Assembly (NCBI GenBank): GCA_031271245.1
Contig: JAISWC010000140.1
Span: 1 to 14,502 of the forward strand
Reading direction: 5' to 3'
DNA from: Tannerella sp.
GTDB lineage: Bacteria > Bacteroidota > Bacteroidia > Bacteroidales > Tannerellaceae
Length of the DNA: 14,502 nucleotides
Within the stretch, counting starts at the first letter, position 1; each line of letters begins with the position of its first letter. The notes beneath the pieces were generated by a model, which saw nothing but the letters and a program-made list of their open reading frames with translations, searched no databases and was not told where the DNA came from. Below are positions 6,919 to 13,608 of this stretch, one piece after another. Both the position numbers and the translations under genes were made by a program.

Positions 6919-8094
6919 CTATTGTTTTCTGAACTTGATGGCATTATCCTGCGCCACAAGAAGATAGAATCCCTGTGGCAGGAAACTGCACGGTATTGCA
7001 TTTGTTCCGCTTTCTACCCGGAAAGACATTCTCCGGACGCCGTCCATACCGATTACCTGTACGGTTTGTCCGACCGGCGACACAATCAACAAGCGGTCTC
7101 TTACCGGATTGGCGACCAGTTGTGTCTGCGCGATTTCCCGAAGGATTTGACCGGCGGTGGAGACGGCTTCCGGATGCAGGTCGACGGCGCCGCCGATTTC
7201 GGTGGAGGTTTCCCCCAGCCAGCCGCAATACTGGTTGACGGCCGTATACACCTTGATGAAATGAATTTCGGGGAGATGTACCGGCTGGCCGCCGGCATCC
7301 ACTGCCTGTTCGATATCGAAAGCGGACTGCGGGTCGCTGTTCGGCCTGTTGTCGGCATATCCCCACTCACAGGCATGGAACTGATAGCCCCCGGCTTCTA
7401 CCGTGTAATTGTCGGCCAGGCGGGCGCCTTCGAAAACCAGCGAATCGGCCTCCGTCCACTGCGGATAATAAGGCTGTTTGTGAAACGAATTTCTGGAAAC
7501 GTATCCCTGACGCCCCTGACTGTCTACCCACCGGATATACGTCGTATCGGTCAGCGAGGGATTTTCGCCGTCCGGCTCGGGCGTTTTGTGCTCGTCCGGT
7601 TTATAGTACGTAATCCGGTAGTGGTGGACGGTCTCCGGTTTTCCGTATTCACTGCCGGCCAGTTCGTACCAGGCGTCGTCGGGGAGGCCGTTTCCGTTCG
7701 CATCCCGCGACACCGCCACAATCCCCGGCTCGCTGCTTTCGGACAGCGCTCCCACACCGCTGTTGATGAACACGTTTCCCAGAACCCGAAAGTCCGGCCT
7801 GTCCGCGACGTTGACCACCGGATGGTCAAACCCGAAAACGATGTACCCTCCGTAAGCGCCCAGCGAAACCAGGCCGCTTTCTTCGCCGGCAAGGAGTTCT
7901 TCCACCTTCCGCAGGATGTCGTCCCGCGTATCGCCCGGTTCATATTCGGGCGACACGTTGACAAACTGCCCCGGCGCCGGCTGGAAATCATATACCCTGC
8001 TGATGTAGGGTGATTTTGGCTGTGCCCAAAGCGTCAGGCCCATCCAGAGACCTGCAAGCCATACGGTCCATTTTCTTTTCGAATGTTGCATCAT
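6919..8094 (-). CDS. Exported surface protein with T9SS sorting tail, first gene of B12-riboswitch operon
   Basis: A 391-residue protein with a signal peptide at 1-24 (ends LWAQ; the second Met is an equally good start). The mature part resembles the 'cell surface protein' family seen beside DUF4465 genes in Bacteroidota corrinoid loci. DANGNGLPDDAWYELAGSEY (131-150) looks like a calcium-binding loop followed by a conserved Trp-Tyr-Glu-Leu core. Aromatic-rich strands run to about 300, with FEGARLADNY and IKVYTAVNQY. The C-terminus (327-391) is a T9SS type A-like domain: VANPVRDRLLI, then GMDGVR, then LPQGFYLLVA and the basic end KFRKQ. It is the first gene after the cobalamin riboswitch, with a leader of about 150 bases between the aptamer and the ATG, so expression should fall when B12 is plentiful. 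The biochemical function is not known; a surface role in corrinoid uptake is inferred from context. Confidence 0.8.
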   Translation of the reverse strand: MMQHSKRKWTVWLAGLWMGLTLWAQPKSPYISRVYDFQPAPGQFVNVSPEYEPGDTRDDILRKVEELLAGEESGLVSLGAYGGYIVFGFDHPVVNVADRPDFRVLGNVFINSGVGALSESSEPGIVAVSRDANGNGLPDDAWYELAGSEYGKPETVHHYRITYYKPDEHKTPEPDGENPSLTDTTYIRWVDSQGRQGYVSRNSFHKQPYYPQWTEADSLVFEGARLADNYTVEAGGYQFHACEWGYADNRPNSDPQSAFDIEQAVDAGGQPVHLPEIHFIKVYTAVNQYCGWLGETSTEIGGAVDLHPEAVSTAGQILREIAQTQLVANPVRDRLLIVSPVGQTVQVIGMDGVRRMSFRVESGTNAIPCSFLPQGFYLLVAQDNAIKFRKQ

Positions 8095-8202
8095 GCAATT
8101 CTTTATTTTATGAACAAATCAAAACGGCTTTCGTACGGAACAGCATACTTCAGGAAAAACGACCCGCGGCCATGATATGATGCGGCCAGTCCGGTTTGCC
8201 TC

Positions 8203-8224
8203 AAGCTTTATTCCCCGAAAGCTT
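8203..8224 (-). promoter_or_regulatory. Hairpin in the riboswitch expression platform
   Basis: AAGCTTT (8203-8209) pairs perfectly with AAAGCTT (8218-8224) around an 8-base loop, 20 bases downstream of the B12 box on the minus strand. No U run follows it. A role in translational control or antitermination switching is possible, but no ribosome-site pairing is evident. Confidence 0.4.
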
Positions 8225-8244
8225 CAAACACTGAACTTGATTTT

Positions 8245-8478
8245 GGCAGGTCTTCTGACTTGTTCCCGTTCCGGACACCTTCCCACCCCTTCTTCTTTCC
8301 GCAGGAAAGGCTTCGGAGCAGTGGTCTGAGAATCGTTCGGAACTTTTCCGGCAACGCAACGGACAGGCCGCGACGGGCATCCGTTGATTGCCGGAATGGA
8401 ACTCACAGCAGCGGGACTGTTCAGGATTCGCACCTGATTCCCTTTTCATCTGCGCACAGCACAGTGCAACAGAACCAG
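8245..8478 (-). ncRNA. Cobalamin riboswitch
   Basis: Read on the minus strand this is a canonical AdoCbl-type aptamer. It opens with GGTTCTGTTGCAC, followed by AAAAGGGAATCAGGTGCGA, then ACAGTCCCGCTGCTGTGAG. A variable stem is followed by GACCACTGC, a GGGAAGGTG element, and it closes with the B12 box AGTCAGAAGACCTGCC at 8245-8260. The GGT at the start can pair with ACC of the box to close P1. It controls the two T9SS-tailed surface protein genes that follow, whose start is about 150 bases on. In Bacteroidota such elements repress corrinoid-uptake operons when cobalamin is bound. Confidence 0.96.
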
Positions 8479-8487
8479 AATCGTCGA

Positions 8488-8519
8488 CAAAGTAATAACT
8501 TTATTTGGAATCAGGCAAA
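8488..8519 (-). promoter_or_regulatory. Promoter of the cobalamin-riboswitch operon
   Basis: On the minus strand TTTG (8516-8519), a 20-base spacer and TTACTTTG (8488-8495, one mismatch to TAnnTTTG) form a good Bacteroidota promoter. Transcription would begin near 8481, right at the 5' edge of the aptamer. Confidence 0.7.
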
Positions 8520-8564
8520 TTATGGCGGATATATTTTTTCATCATGATAGAAACTGTTCATACA

Positions 8565-8584
8565 CGGCTTTGACTCCAAAGCCG
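8565..8584 (-). terminator. Possible terminator of the kinase-regulator operon
   Basis: CGGCTTTG (8565-8572) pairs perfectly with CAAAGCCG (8577-8584) around a four-base loop, about 70 bases past the response regulator stop. There is no strong U run after it on the minus strand, so the call is tentative. Confidence 0.4.
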
Positions 8585-8651
8585 ATTCAACCCGTCTTTC
8601 GTCATTCGATTTCCGTTCATTTATCAGGGGACTGCCAACGTTTCAAAACCC

Positions 8652-9308
8652 TCACACCAGTTTCTGTTCTATCGCTGTCTTGACCAGGGTTGCGGTATTG
8701 TGTACGTTCAGTTTCAGGATAAGGTTTTTGCGGTAAGTCTTTATGGTTTCGTAGCCGAGGAACATGGCGCCGGCGATTTCGCTGTTGGATTTTCCGTCGA
8801 CTATCAGGCGCAACAGTTCCTGTTCGCGGCGCGACAATCTGATGATAGGGTTTTCAGGTTTCTTCATCAGCAGGTCTACTTCTTCACACAGGAAACGTTT
8901 GCCGGACATTACGGTGCGGATGCCTTCGATGATTTCTTCCGTCATGGAGTTTTTCAGCGCGTAGCCCGATGCGCCTTTTTGCAGTGCACGTGTGATGATG
9001 GTCAGTTCGGAATAGCTGGTCAGCATCAGTATTTTCAGGTTGGGATACTTCGCTTTTATTTGCGGGCAAAGTTCTATGCCGTTGCCGTCGGGCAGGCTTA
9101 TGTCCAGCAGAAGCACGTCGACTTCTGCCTTTTCCAGCAGTTGCAGGCAGCCGACTGCCGAATAGGCCTTGCCTGTAACCCGCGCTACGCCCGATTCGCT
9201 GATCAGATGCTCGAATCCTTCCGCCACTACTTTGTGATCGTCCACTATCGCAACGCGGATGAACGGATCGTGGATCGTTGAAGGTTGAACATTGTGTTTT
9301 GTTTCCAT
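8652..9308 (-). CDS. LuxR/NarL-family response regulator
   Basis: A 218-residue two-component regulator. The receiver domain (about 17-135) has the acidic pair Asp23-Asp24, the phosphoacceptor Asp69 in LLLDISLPDG, Thr97 and Lys119, all as required for phosphotransfer. The LuxR-type helix-turn-helix lies at about 157-213 (LSRREQELLRLIVDGKSNSE and the recognition helix near TIKTYRKNLILKL). The gene begins 43 bases after the histidine kinase stop on the same strand, so the two form a cognate pair in one transcript. It begins with about 15 extra residues before the receiver; a later start is possible but no better Met is near. Targets cannot be seen in this window. Confidence 0.93.
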   Translation of the reverse strand: METKHNVQPSTIHDPFIRVAIVDDHKVVAEGFEHLISESGVARVTGKAYSAVGCLQLLEKAEVDVLLLDISLPDGNGIELCPQIKAKYPNLKILMLTSYSELTIITRALQKGASGYALKNSMTEEIIEGIRTVMSGKRFLCEEVDLLMKKPENPIIRLSRREQELLRLIVDGKSNSEIAGAMFLGYETIKTYRKNLILKLNVHNTATLVKTAIEQKLV

Positions 9309-9351
9309 CTCATTTCGTTTTATACGGTTATCTGTTTATATTTCTTCGTTT

Positions 9352-11385
9352 TCACCTTTCGATTTTCAACTCCACACTGATTTCCGTTCCTTCGCCTGTT
9401 TTTGAATCAATGCTTATGTTGCCGCCGAACGAAGCAACGCGGGTACGGATATTCGACAGGCCCATGCCACGGCTCTCTGCCGAAGGGTCGAAGCCGATGC
9501 CGTCGTCCTGCACCGTGAATGCGATGCGGTCGGTTTCCTGCATGATCTGCACCATGATCTGGGAAGCGTCGGCATATTTCAGCGCATTGTTCACCAGTTC
9601 GTGAATAATACGGTAGATAACCGCTTCCAGTTTTTGTTCTATACGTTCTTCGCTGCCGAACCAGTCGAAAAGGATACTGGACGAAAGGCTGCGGCAGAAG
9701 TCGCCGATGGACGGTTTCAGTCCGTAGCGGATCAGGGCTTCGGGCATCAGGTGGTGCGCCACGCGGCGCAGTTCGTGCATCGACTCGTCCAGCATTTTCA
9801 GGGCGCTGTTGAAATATGCGGCGGCGGACGGTTCGAATACAGCGCCGCTTTTCGCGCTTTCCAGATTCAGTTTTACGCCCGTGAGCATGCTGCCCAGGCC
9901 GTCGTGCAGGTCGCGGGCGAGTCGGGTGCGTTCCTGCGTTTCGCCGTCGAGGACGGCTTGTGTGGCGATCAGCTGCTTTTCCTGTTCCAACTGTTTGATC
10001 TGTTGCTCGGCAAGCAGTTTTTGCTGTTCGGCTGTCCGCTTTTTCTGCACCGTCCAGCGCCAGAGGAAAAAGAAGGTAGCCAGCGCCAGCAGCAATACGG
10101 TGGCTCCGGCAATACTCAGCCACGTCATCCACCGTTTTTCCTCTTCCAGCATTGCGATAAGCACCTCCTTCTTTTCGGTTTCGTATTTTACTTCCATTTC
10201 CGAAAGGGCGGTCTGGAAACGCCTGCCCGACGATTCGCCGGTGATGGCGATCACCTTGCCCAGGCAGTCGATGGCCATGTCTTTTTTGCCCAGCATGATG
10301 CCGGCTCTTGTCAGGTATTCGAAGAGTTTGACGTTGGTGAACATGTCGGTCGAATCGGTTGCCAGGGCACGCAGCGCCGATGCCTCCGCTTCTGCATATT
10401 TCCCGTGACGGATGTAAATGGCTGAAACGGTTTCCAGCGCCCAGCAGACATTTTGGGGGCTGTTGATGGATTCGGCCGCTTCCAGCGCCTTTTGTGCATA
10501 TGCCAGCGCCCGGTCATAATGGCCTGTTCCTTCGCTGTGAATACGCGCAAGTGTTTGATATACAAAGAATTTGTCGAGGATCAGGGACGGTTGCGTCCGG
10601 ACGATGTGGTAGGCGGCTTCGGCCTGTTCCATGGCTTTCTCATAGTTTTTTTGCCGGAGATGGACGTGGCTCAGTCCCAGCAGGTGATAGCACATCTCAA
10701 GCGGGTCGTTCAGTTCGCGGCAGGTCTGTTCTCCTTTTGTGAAATAAATTTCAGCCTGCCTGTCGTTCTCCATGGTGAAATAGGCGCTTCCGATGTTCCC
10801 GTACAGCTTCTGCATCTCCTGTTTGCTGTCGATGCTTTCCGCTATTTTCAGAGCTTTAAGATAGCAGTCTATGGCTTCCTGCAATTTGCCTTCCACGTCC
10901 GCGAGTATGCCGTTGTGCAGCCAGGCTTTTATCCGCAAATAATTTTTATCCTCCTCACGCGGCGTCCGTTCGGAGGCGTCCAGTACTTTTTGAAAGCAGA
11001 AGCGGGCGGAATCATAATTGTTTCGGCTGTAATAGGAGTATCCCATGTTCTTGTACAGTTCTCCGACCGTGAGCCATTCACCCGATGACCGGGCTATGGC
11101 AATGCCTTTCCTGGAGTAGTGAACCGTTTTTTCATGATCAGTCTCCACGAACGCTCTGCTCAGGGCTTCGTAAACGGGCAGGAGGTCTGCCGATTTCGCC
11201 GCATGGCTTGCCAGCATCTTTTCCAGCGAATCGGCTTTGGCGTTGCGCCGGTCGTCGTCCCGGGCAGACAGTCCGCAGGAGAACAGCCATGCAGCAAGCC
11301 AAACGGCAAATATCCGAACCAAACGCCGGCTTGCCCGTATAAGGCTGCCGTAAAGAAAGGGGGTGAAATAGACCAACTTTTTCAT
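9352..11385 (-). CDS. TPR-containing sensor histidine kinase (HisKA_3 type)
   Basis: A 677-residue membrane kinase. The N-terminal hydrophobic segment (about 22-41) is a signal sequence or anchor; it ends LFSCGLSA and could be an imperfect lipobox. An outer region of tetratricopeptide repeats (about 65-370) includes NMGYSYYSRNNYDSA and NIGSAYFTMENDRQAE type helices. A single membrane span lies at about 417-439, then a coiled coil rich in Lys, Gln and Glu (440-490). The dimerisation and phosphoacceptor box RLARDLHDGLG has His494. The HATPase domain has the N box HELVNNALKYA near 595 and the G1/G2 boxes DDGIGFD and GMGLSN near 625-645. This is the NarX/DesK-like class that pairs with LuxR-type regulators, and such a regulator follows. 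The signal sensed is unknown; periplasmic TPRs suggest a protein or peptide partner. Confidence 0.93.
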   Translation of the reverse strand: MKKLVYFTPFLYGSLIRASRRLVRIFAVWLAAWLFSCGLSARDDDRRNAKADSLEKMLASHAAKSADLLPVYEALSRAFVETDHEKTVHYSRKGIAIARSSGEWLTVGELYKNMGYSYYSRNNYDSARFCFQKVLDASERTPREEDKNYLRIKAWLHNGILADVEGKLQEAIDCYLKALKIAESIDSKQEMQKLYGNIGSAYFTMENDRQAEIYFTKGEQTCRELNDPLEMCYHLLGLSHVHLRQKNYEKAMEQAEAAYHIVRTQPSLILDKFFVYQTLARIHSEGTGHYDRALAYAQKALEAAESINSPQNVCWALETVSAIYIRHGKYAEAEASALRALATDSTDMFTNVKLFEYLTRAGIMLGKKDMAIDCLGKVIAITGESSGRRFQTALSEMEVKYETEKKEVLIAMLEEEKRWMTWLSIAGATVLLLALATFFFLWRWTVQKKRTAEQQKLLAEQQIKQLEQEKQLIATQAVLDGETQERTRLARDLHDGLGSMLTGVKLNLESAKSGAVFEPSAAAYFNSALKMLDESMHELRRVAHHLMPEALIRYGLKPSIGDFCRSLSSSILFDWFGSEERIEQKLEAVIYRIIHELVNNALKYADASQIMVQIMQETDRIAFTVQDDGIGFDPSAESRGMGLSNIRTRVASFGGNISIDSKTGEGTEISVELKIER

Positions 11386-11434
11386 AAGCTAATATGTACT
11401 GTCAATAAATTATTTCCGATTTGTTTTTGCGAAG

Positions 11435-11442
11435 CAAAGGTA
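11435..11442 (-). promoter_or_regulatory. Promoter -7 box of the kinase-regulator operon
   Basis: TACCTTTG on the minus strand matches TAnnTTTG and lies 50 bases before the kinase ATG. The -33 region (TTTT) is weak. The palindromic region starting at 11501 lies about 60 bases upstream. Confidence 0.55.
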
Positions 11443-11500
11443 AGATATTCCTTGCAGGTAAAAATACCCCCCAAAGAGGGTTTTTTGCATTGCATGACTG

Positions 11501-11582
11501 TTTTTCCGAAACGTTCGGGACGAAAAAAGTGTGTTTTTTACTTTTCCGGAACGTCCGGGAAAGAATCTGAGGCTTCGGATTC
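11501..11582. repeat. Three consecutive hairpins preceding the 21-bp array
   Basis: CCGAA-ACG-TTCGG (11506-11518) and CCGGA-ACG-TCCGG (11546-11558) lie in a 20-bp direct repeat exactly 40 bases apart (11501-11520 and 11541-11560, 17 of 20 identical). Two of the three differences are compensatory: an A-T pair in one is a G-C pair in the other. A third hairpin follows: GAATCTGA (11563-11570) with TCGGATTC (11575-11582), eight pairs with one wobble and a 4-base loop. Confidence 0.6.
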
Positions 11583-11590
11583 TAAATTTC

Positions 11591-11877
11591 GGAGTTCCCG
11601 AAGACTTTTTTCGCGCGGCGAAAAACTTTTTTTGCGTGAAGAAAAACTTTTTCGGCGTGGCGAAAGATTTTTTTGGCGTGGAGAAAGACCTTTTTGGCGT
11701 GCCAAAAGGCTTTTTGGCGTGGCGAAAGATTCTTTTGGCGTGGCGAAAAACCTTTTTGGCGTGCCAAAAAATTCTTTTAGCGTGCCAAAAAACTTTTTCA
11801 GCGTGGCGAAAAACTTTTTCAGCGCGCCAAAAAATTCTTTTAGCGTACCCAAAAAACTTTTTCAGCGTGCCGAAACA
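11591..11877. repeat. Tandem array of about thirteen imperfect 21-bp units
   Basis: Units follow each other without spacers: one degenerate unit at 11591-11611, twelve units at 11612-11863 (ten of 21 bp, one of 20, one of 22) and a partial unit to 11877. The consensus is close to GGCGTGSCRAAAAAYTTTTT, with A or G at the first position. Two palindromic cores alternate, GGCGTGCC and AAAAAACTTTTT; in several places they merge into TTTTTGGCGTGCCAAAAA. Since 21 is a multiple of three, open frames run through it on both strands, giving heptapeptide repeats such as FGVAKNL. That explains the long reading frames here without any being a gene. It lies between the 3' side of pyrC and the promoter of the kinase operon. 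Confidence 0.85.
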
Positions 11878-11929
11878 GAAGTCCTGATGATAATAAACAG
11901 AAATCGACAAATTTTCAAGTTTGTCGGAT

Positions 11930-11973
11930 GCATTTGACTACGTCGATTTTCAATTCAAATGGTCGCAAAACAG
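11930..11973 (-). repeat. Dispersed repeat A, copy 3
   Basis: On the minus strand this 44-bp segment matches 247-290 at 39 of 44 positions. It would encode FELKIDVVKCIRQT, then a stop, then KFVDF. This loosely resembles the end of the catalytic domain of IS5-type transposases, but no complete gene is present. A hairpin, CGACAAA-8-TTTGTCG (11905-11926), lies just beyond it. Confidence 0.55.
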
Positions 11974-12002
11974 ATTATCCGACTGCCGGCTACGGTCGAC
12001 CA

Positions 12003-12031
12003 TGCATAAAACCATGCCGCGCGCAGTATAA
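12003..12031 (+). repeat. Dispersed repeat B, copy 2
   Basis: Matches the minus strand of 2696-2724 at 26 of 29 positions, including the GCGCGC centre. It stands 29 bases from repeat A copy 3. In both places B comes before A when read in the orientation in which A encodes LKID, which suggests one element behind both. Confidence 0.6.
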
Positions 12032-12260
12032 CGAAAAATACGAAGAAGAAGGAAAATGCTTACAGGTAAAAGAAGCGGCATATCTTGCCGAAGCCAAAGC
12101 CAAAGCAACTGTGAGTCGGGAAAAAACAGGTCGCCCGCTGTCCTATAAAAGCAAACTGCCTGTAAGCAAGACAAAAGCATTATCCGCCGGTACGGTAGCC
12201 TGTAATAATGCGCACAAACGGTTACCGCAGGAACTTTTAAAAACCGTCTTTCATCATACC
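12032..12260. other. Non-coding stretch with inverted repeats downstream of pyrC
   Basis: No gene is recognised. TGCTTACAGG (12057-12066) has a perfect 10-base complement at 12159-12168. Between them lie a small hairpin CGGCA-TATCT-TGCCG (12076-12090) and, on the minus strand, ACAG-8-CTGT followed by TTTTTT (about 12124-12143), a weak candidate terminator for the pyrC operon. A minus-strand frame of about 100 codons crosses the stretch, but it is rich in Leu/Phe without a clear start signal or homology I recognise. Confidence 0.35.
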
Positions 12261-13604
12261 TCATACATAGTTCAATGCCATTCCGCGCACGCTGTCATTA
12301 ATTTGTCCGTCGGCGTAAACCGGCTGTCCGTTGACGAACGTTTTCCATACCCGGTGATGAAATACCTGCCCCTCCAGCGGCGACCATTTACATTTATACA
12401 GCAGGTTTTCGCCGGATACCGTCCAAGTGTGCTGCGGATCAATCACTGCCAGGTCGGCATAATAGCCGGGACGAATGTATCCCCGCCGGTCGATACGGAA
12501 CAGGTCTGCCGGATGATGCGCCATCTTTTCCACCACTTTTTCCTTCGTAAACACGCCCTGCAAAGCCAGTTCGAGCATGGCGGCCAGCGAATGCTGGATC
12601 ATCGGGCCGCCGGAAGCCGCCGTGAGGCAATCGCCCGTTTTCTCGGCCATGAGGTGCGGCGCATGATCGGTGGCTACGATGTCCAGGGTGTTGTCGTTCA
12701 GGGCAGCGCGCAGGGCGGCACGGTCGGCGGCTGTCTTGATGGCCGGATTCCATTTGATGCGGTTGCCCAGCGTGGCGTAATCTTCGTCGGAAAACCAAAG
12801 GTGGTGCACGCAAACTTCTCCGGTAATTTGCTTTTCCCGCAGGGGAATCCGATTACTCAGCAGACTTAACTCCTTCGCCGTGGAGAGGTGCAGAAGGTGT
12901 AGCCGCGCGCCCAGCGATACGGCCAGTTCCGCCGCTCCGGCCGACGAGTCATAACAGGCTTCCTCGCTCCGGATGCGGGGATGGAACGAAATATCCAGCG
13001 CTTCCCTGCCATATAAATTTAGATAATACGCCCTGTTGCGCCGGATTATTTCTTCCTTTTCGGCGTGAACGGCAATCAGCAAGTCGGTTTCGGAAAAGAT
13101 TCGGCGCAGGGTTTCCGGATTGTCTACCAGCATGTTTCCGGTGGATGAGCCTAAAAAAAGTTTCAGGCCGGGGATACGTGTACGGTCAAGCTTGTGAATT
13201 TCCGTCAGATTGTCGTTTGTTCCGCCGAAGAAAAAGGAATAGTTGGCCGGCGAGACTTCGGCTGCCCGCCGGAATTTCCACTCCAGCTGTTCCAGCGTTG
13301 TTGTTTGCGGATTCGTATTGGGCATGTCCATGTACGACGTTACGCCGCCGGCCACCGCGGCACGGCTTTCGCTGGCCAGCGACCCTTTGTGTGTCAGTCC
13401 CGGTTCCCGGAAATGCACCTGGTCGTCGATAACGCCCGGCAGGAGCCATTTCCCGCGTGCATCCACGATCTGTGCGCCGGCCGCCCCGTCCGGCAACGCT
13501 TCGCCTTCGCAAACGGAGGCAATGTATTTCCCCGAAATCAGTACCGATCCCGTAAAGGTACGCCCTTCGTTGATGATCTGCGCGTTTCTGATCAGCGTGT
13601 TCAT
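12261..13604 (-). CDS. pyrC: Dihydroorotase
   Basis: Cyclises N-carbamoyl-aspartate to dihydroorotate, the third step of de novo pyrimidine synthesis, in the cytoplasm. At 447 residues it fits the class I amidohydrolase form. Visible motifs: VIDDQVHFREPG (58-69) with His64 and Arg66, MPNTNPQ (94-100), the candidate carboxylated Lys148 in GLKLFLGSS, His180 in VHAE, His239 in HLLHLS, and the catalytic Asp313 in ATDHAPH. The usual HxH at the start of the barrel is QxH here (Gln62), so one zinc ligand is replaced. From memory, DDQVHFREPG also occurs in other Bacteroidota enzymes annotated as dihydroorotase, so this is probably a lineage trait and not decay. It begins four bases after the glycosyltransferase stop, so the two are cotranscribed. 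Confidence 0.92.
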   Translation of the reverse strand: MNTLIRNAQIINEGRTFTGSVLISGKYIASVCEGEALPDGAAGAQIVDARGKWLLPGVIDDQVHFREPGLTHKGSLASESRAAVAGGVTSYMDMPNTNPQTTTLEQLEWKFRRAAEVSPANYSFFFGGTNDNLTEIHKLDRTRIPGLKLFLGSSTGNMLVDNPETLRRIFSETDLLIAVHAEKEEIIRRNRAYYLNLYGREALDISFHPRIRSEEACYDSSAGAAELAVSLGARLHLLHLSTAKELSLLSNRIPLREKQITGEVCVHHLWFSDEDYATLGNRIKWNPAIKTAADRAALRAALNDNTLDIVATDHAPHLMAEKTGDCLTAASGGPMIQHSLAAMLELALQGVFTKEKVVEKMAHHPADLFRIDRRGYIRPGYYADLAVIDPQHTWTVSGENLLYKCKWSPLEGQVFHHRVWKTFVNGQPVYADGQINDSVRGMALNYV

Positions 13605-13608
13605 CCGC

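Noticed and set aside
5715..8013. Long plus-strand frames (357 and 373 codons) opposite the T9SS-tailed genes
   Set aside because: They are antisense to two genes with signal peptides, known domains and sorting tails. Their own composition, rich in Arg, Gly and Val without motifs, is that of shadows.
11591..11877. CRISPR array
   Set aside because: The 21-bp units abut each other with no spacers, vary from unit to unit, and no cas genes are near.
11119..11937. 272-codon plus-strand reading frame over the kinase start and the array
   Set aside because: Its first part is antisense to the kinase gene and its last part is the 21-bp array, whose period keeps frames open. It has no domain and no promoter.
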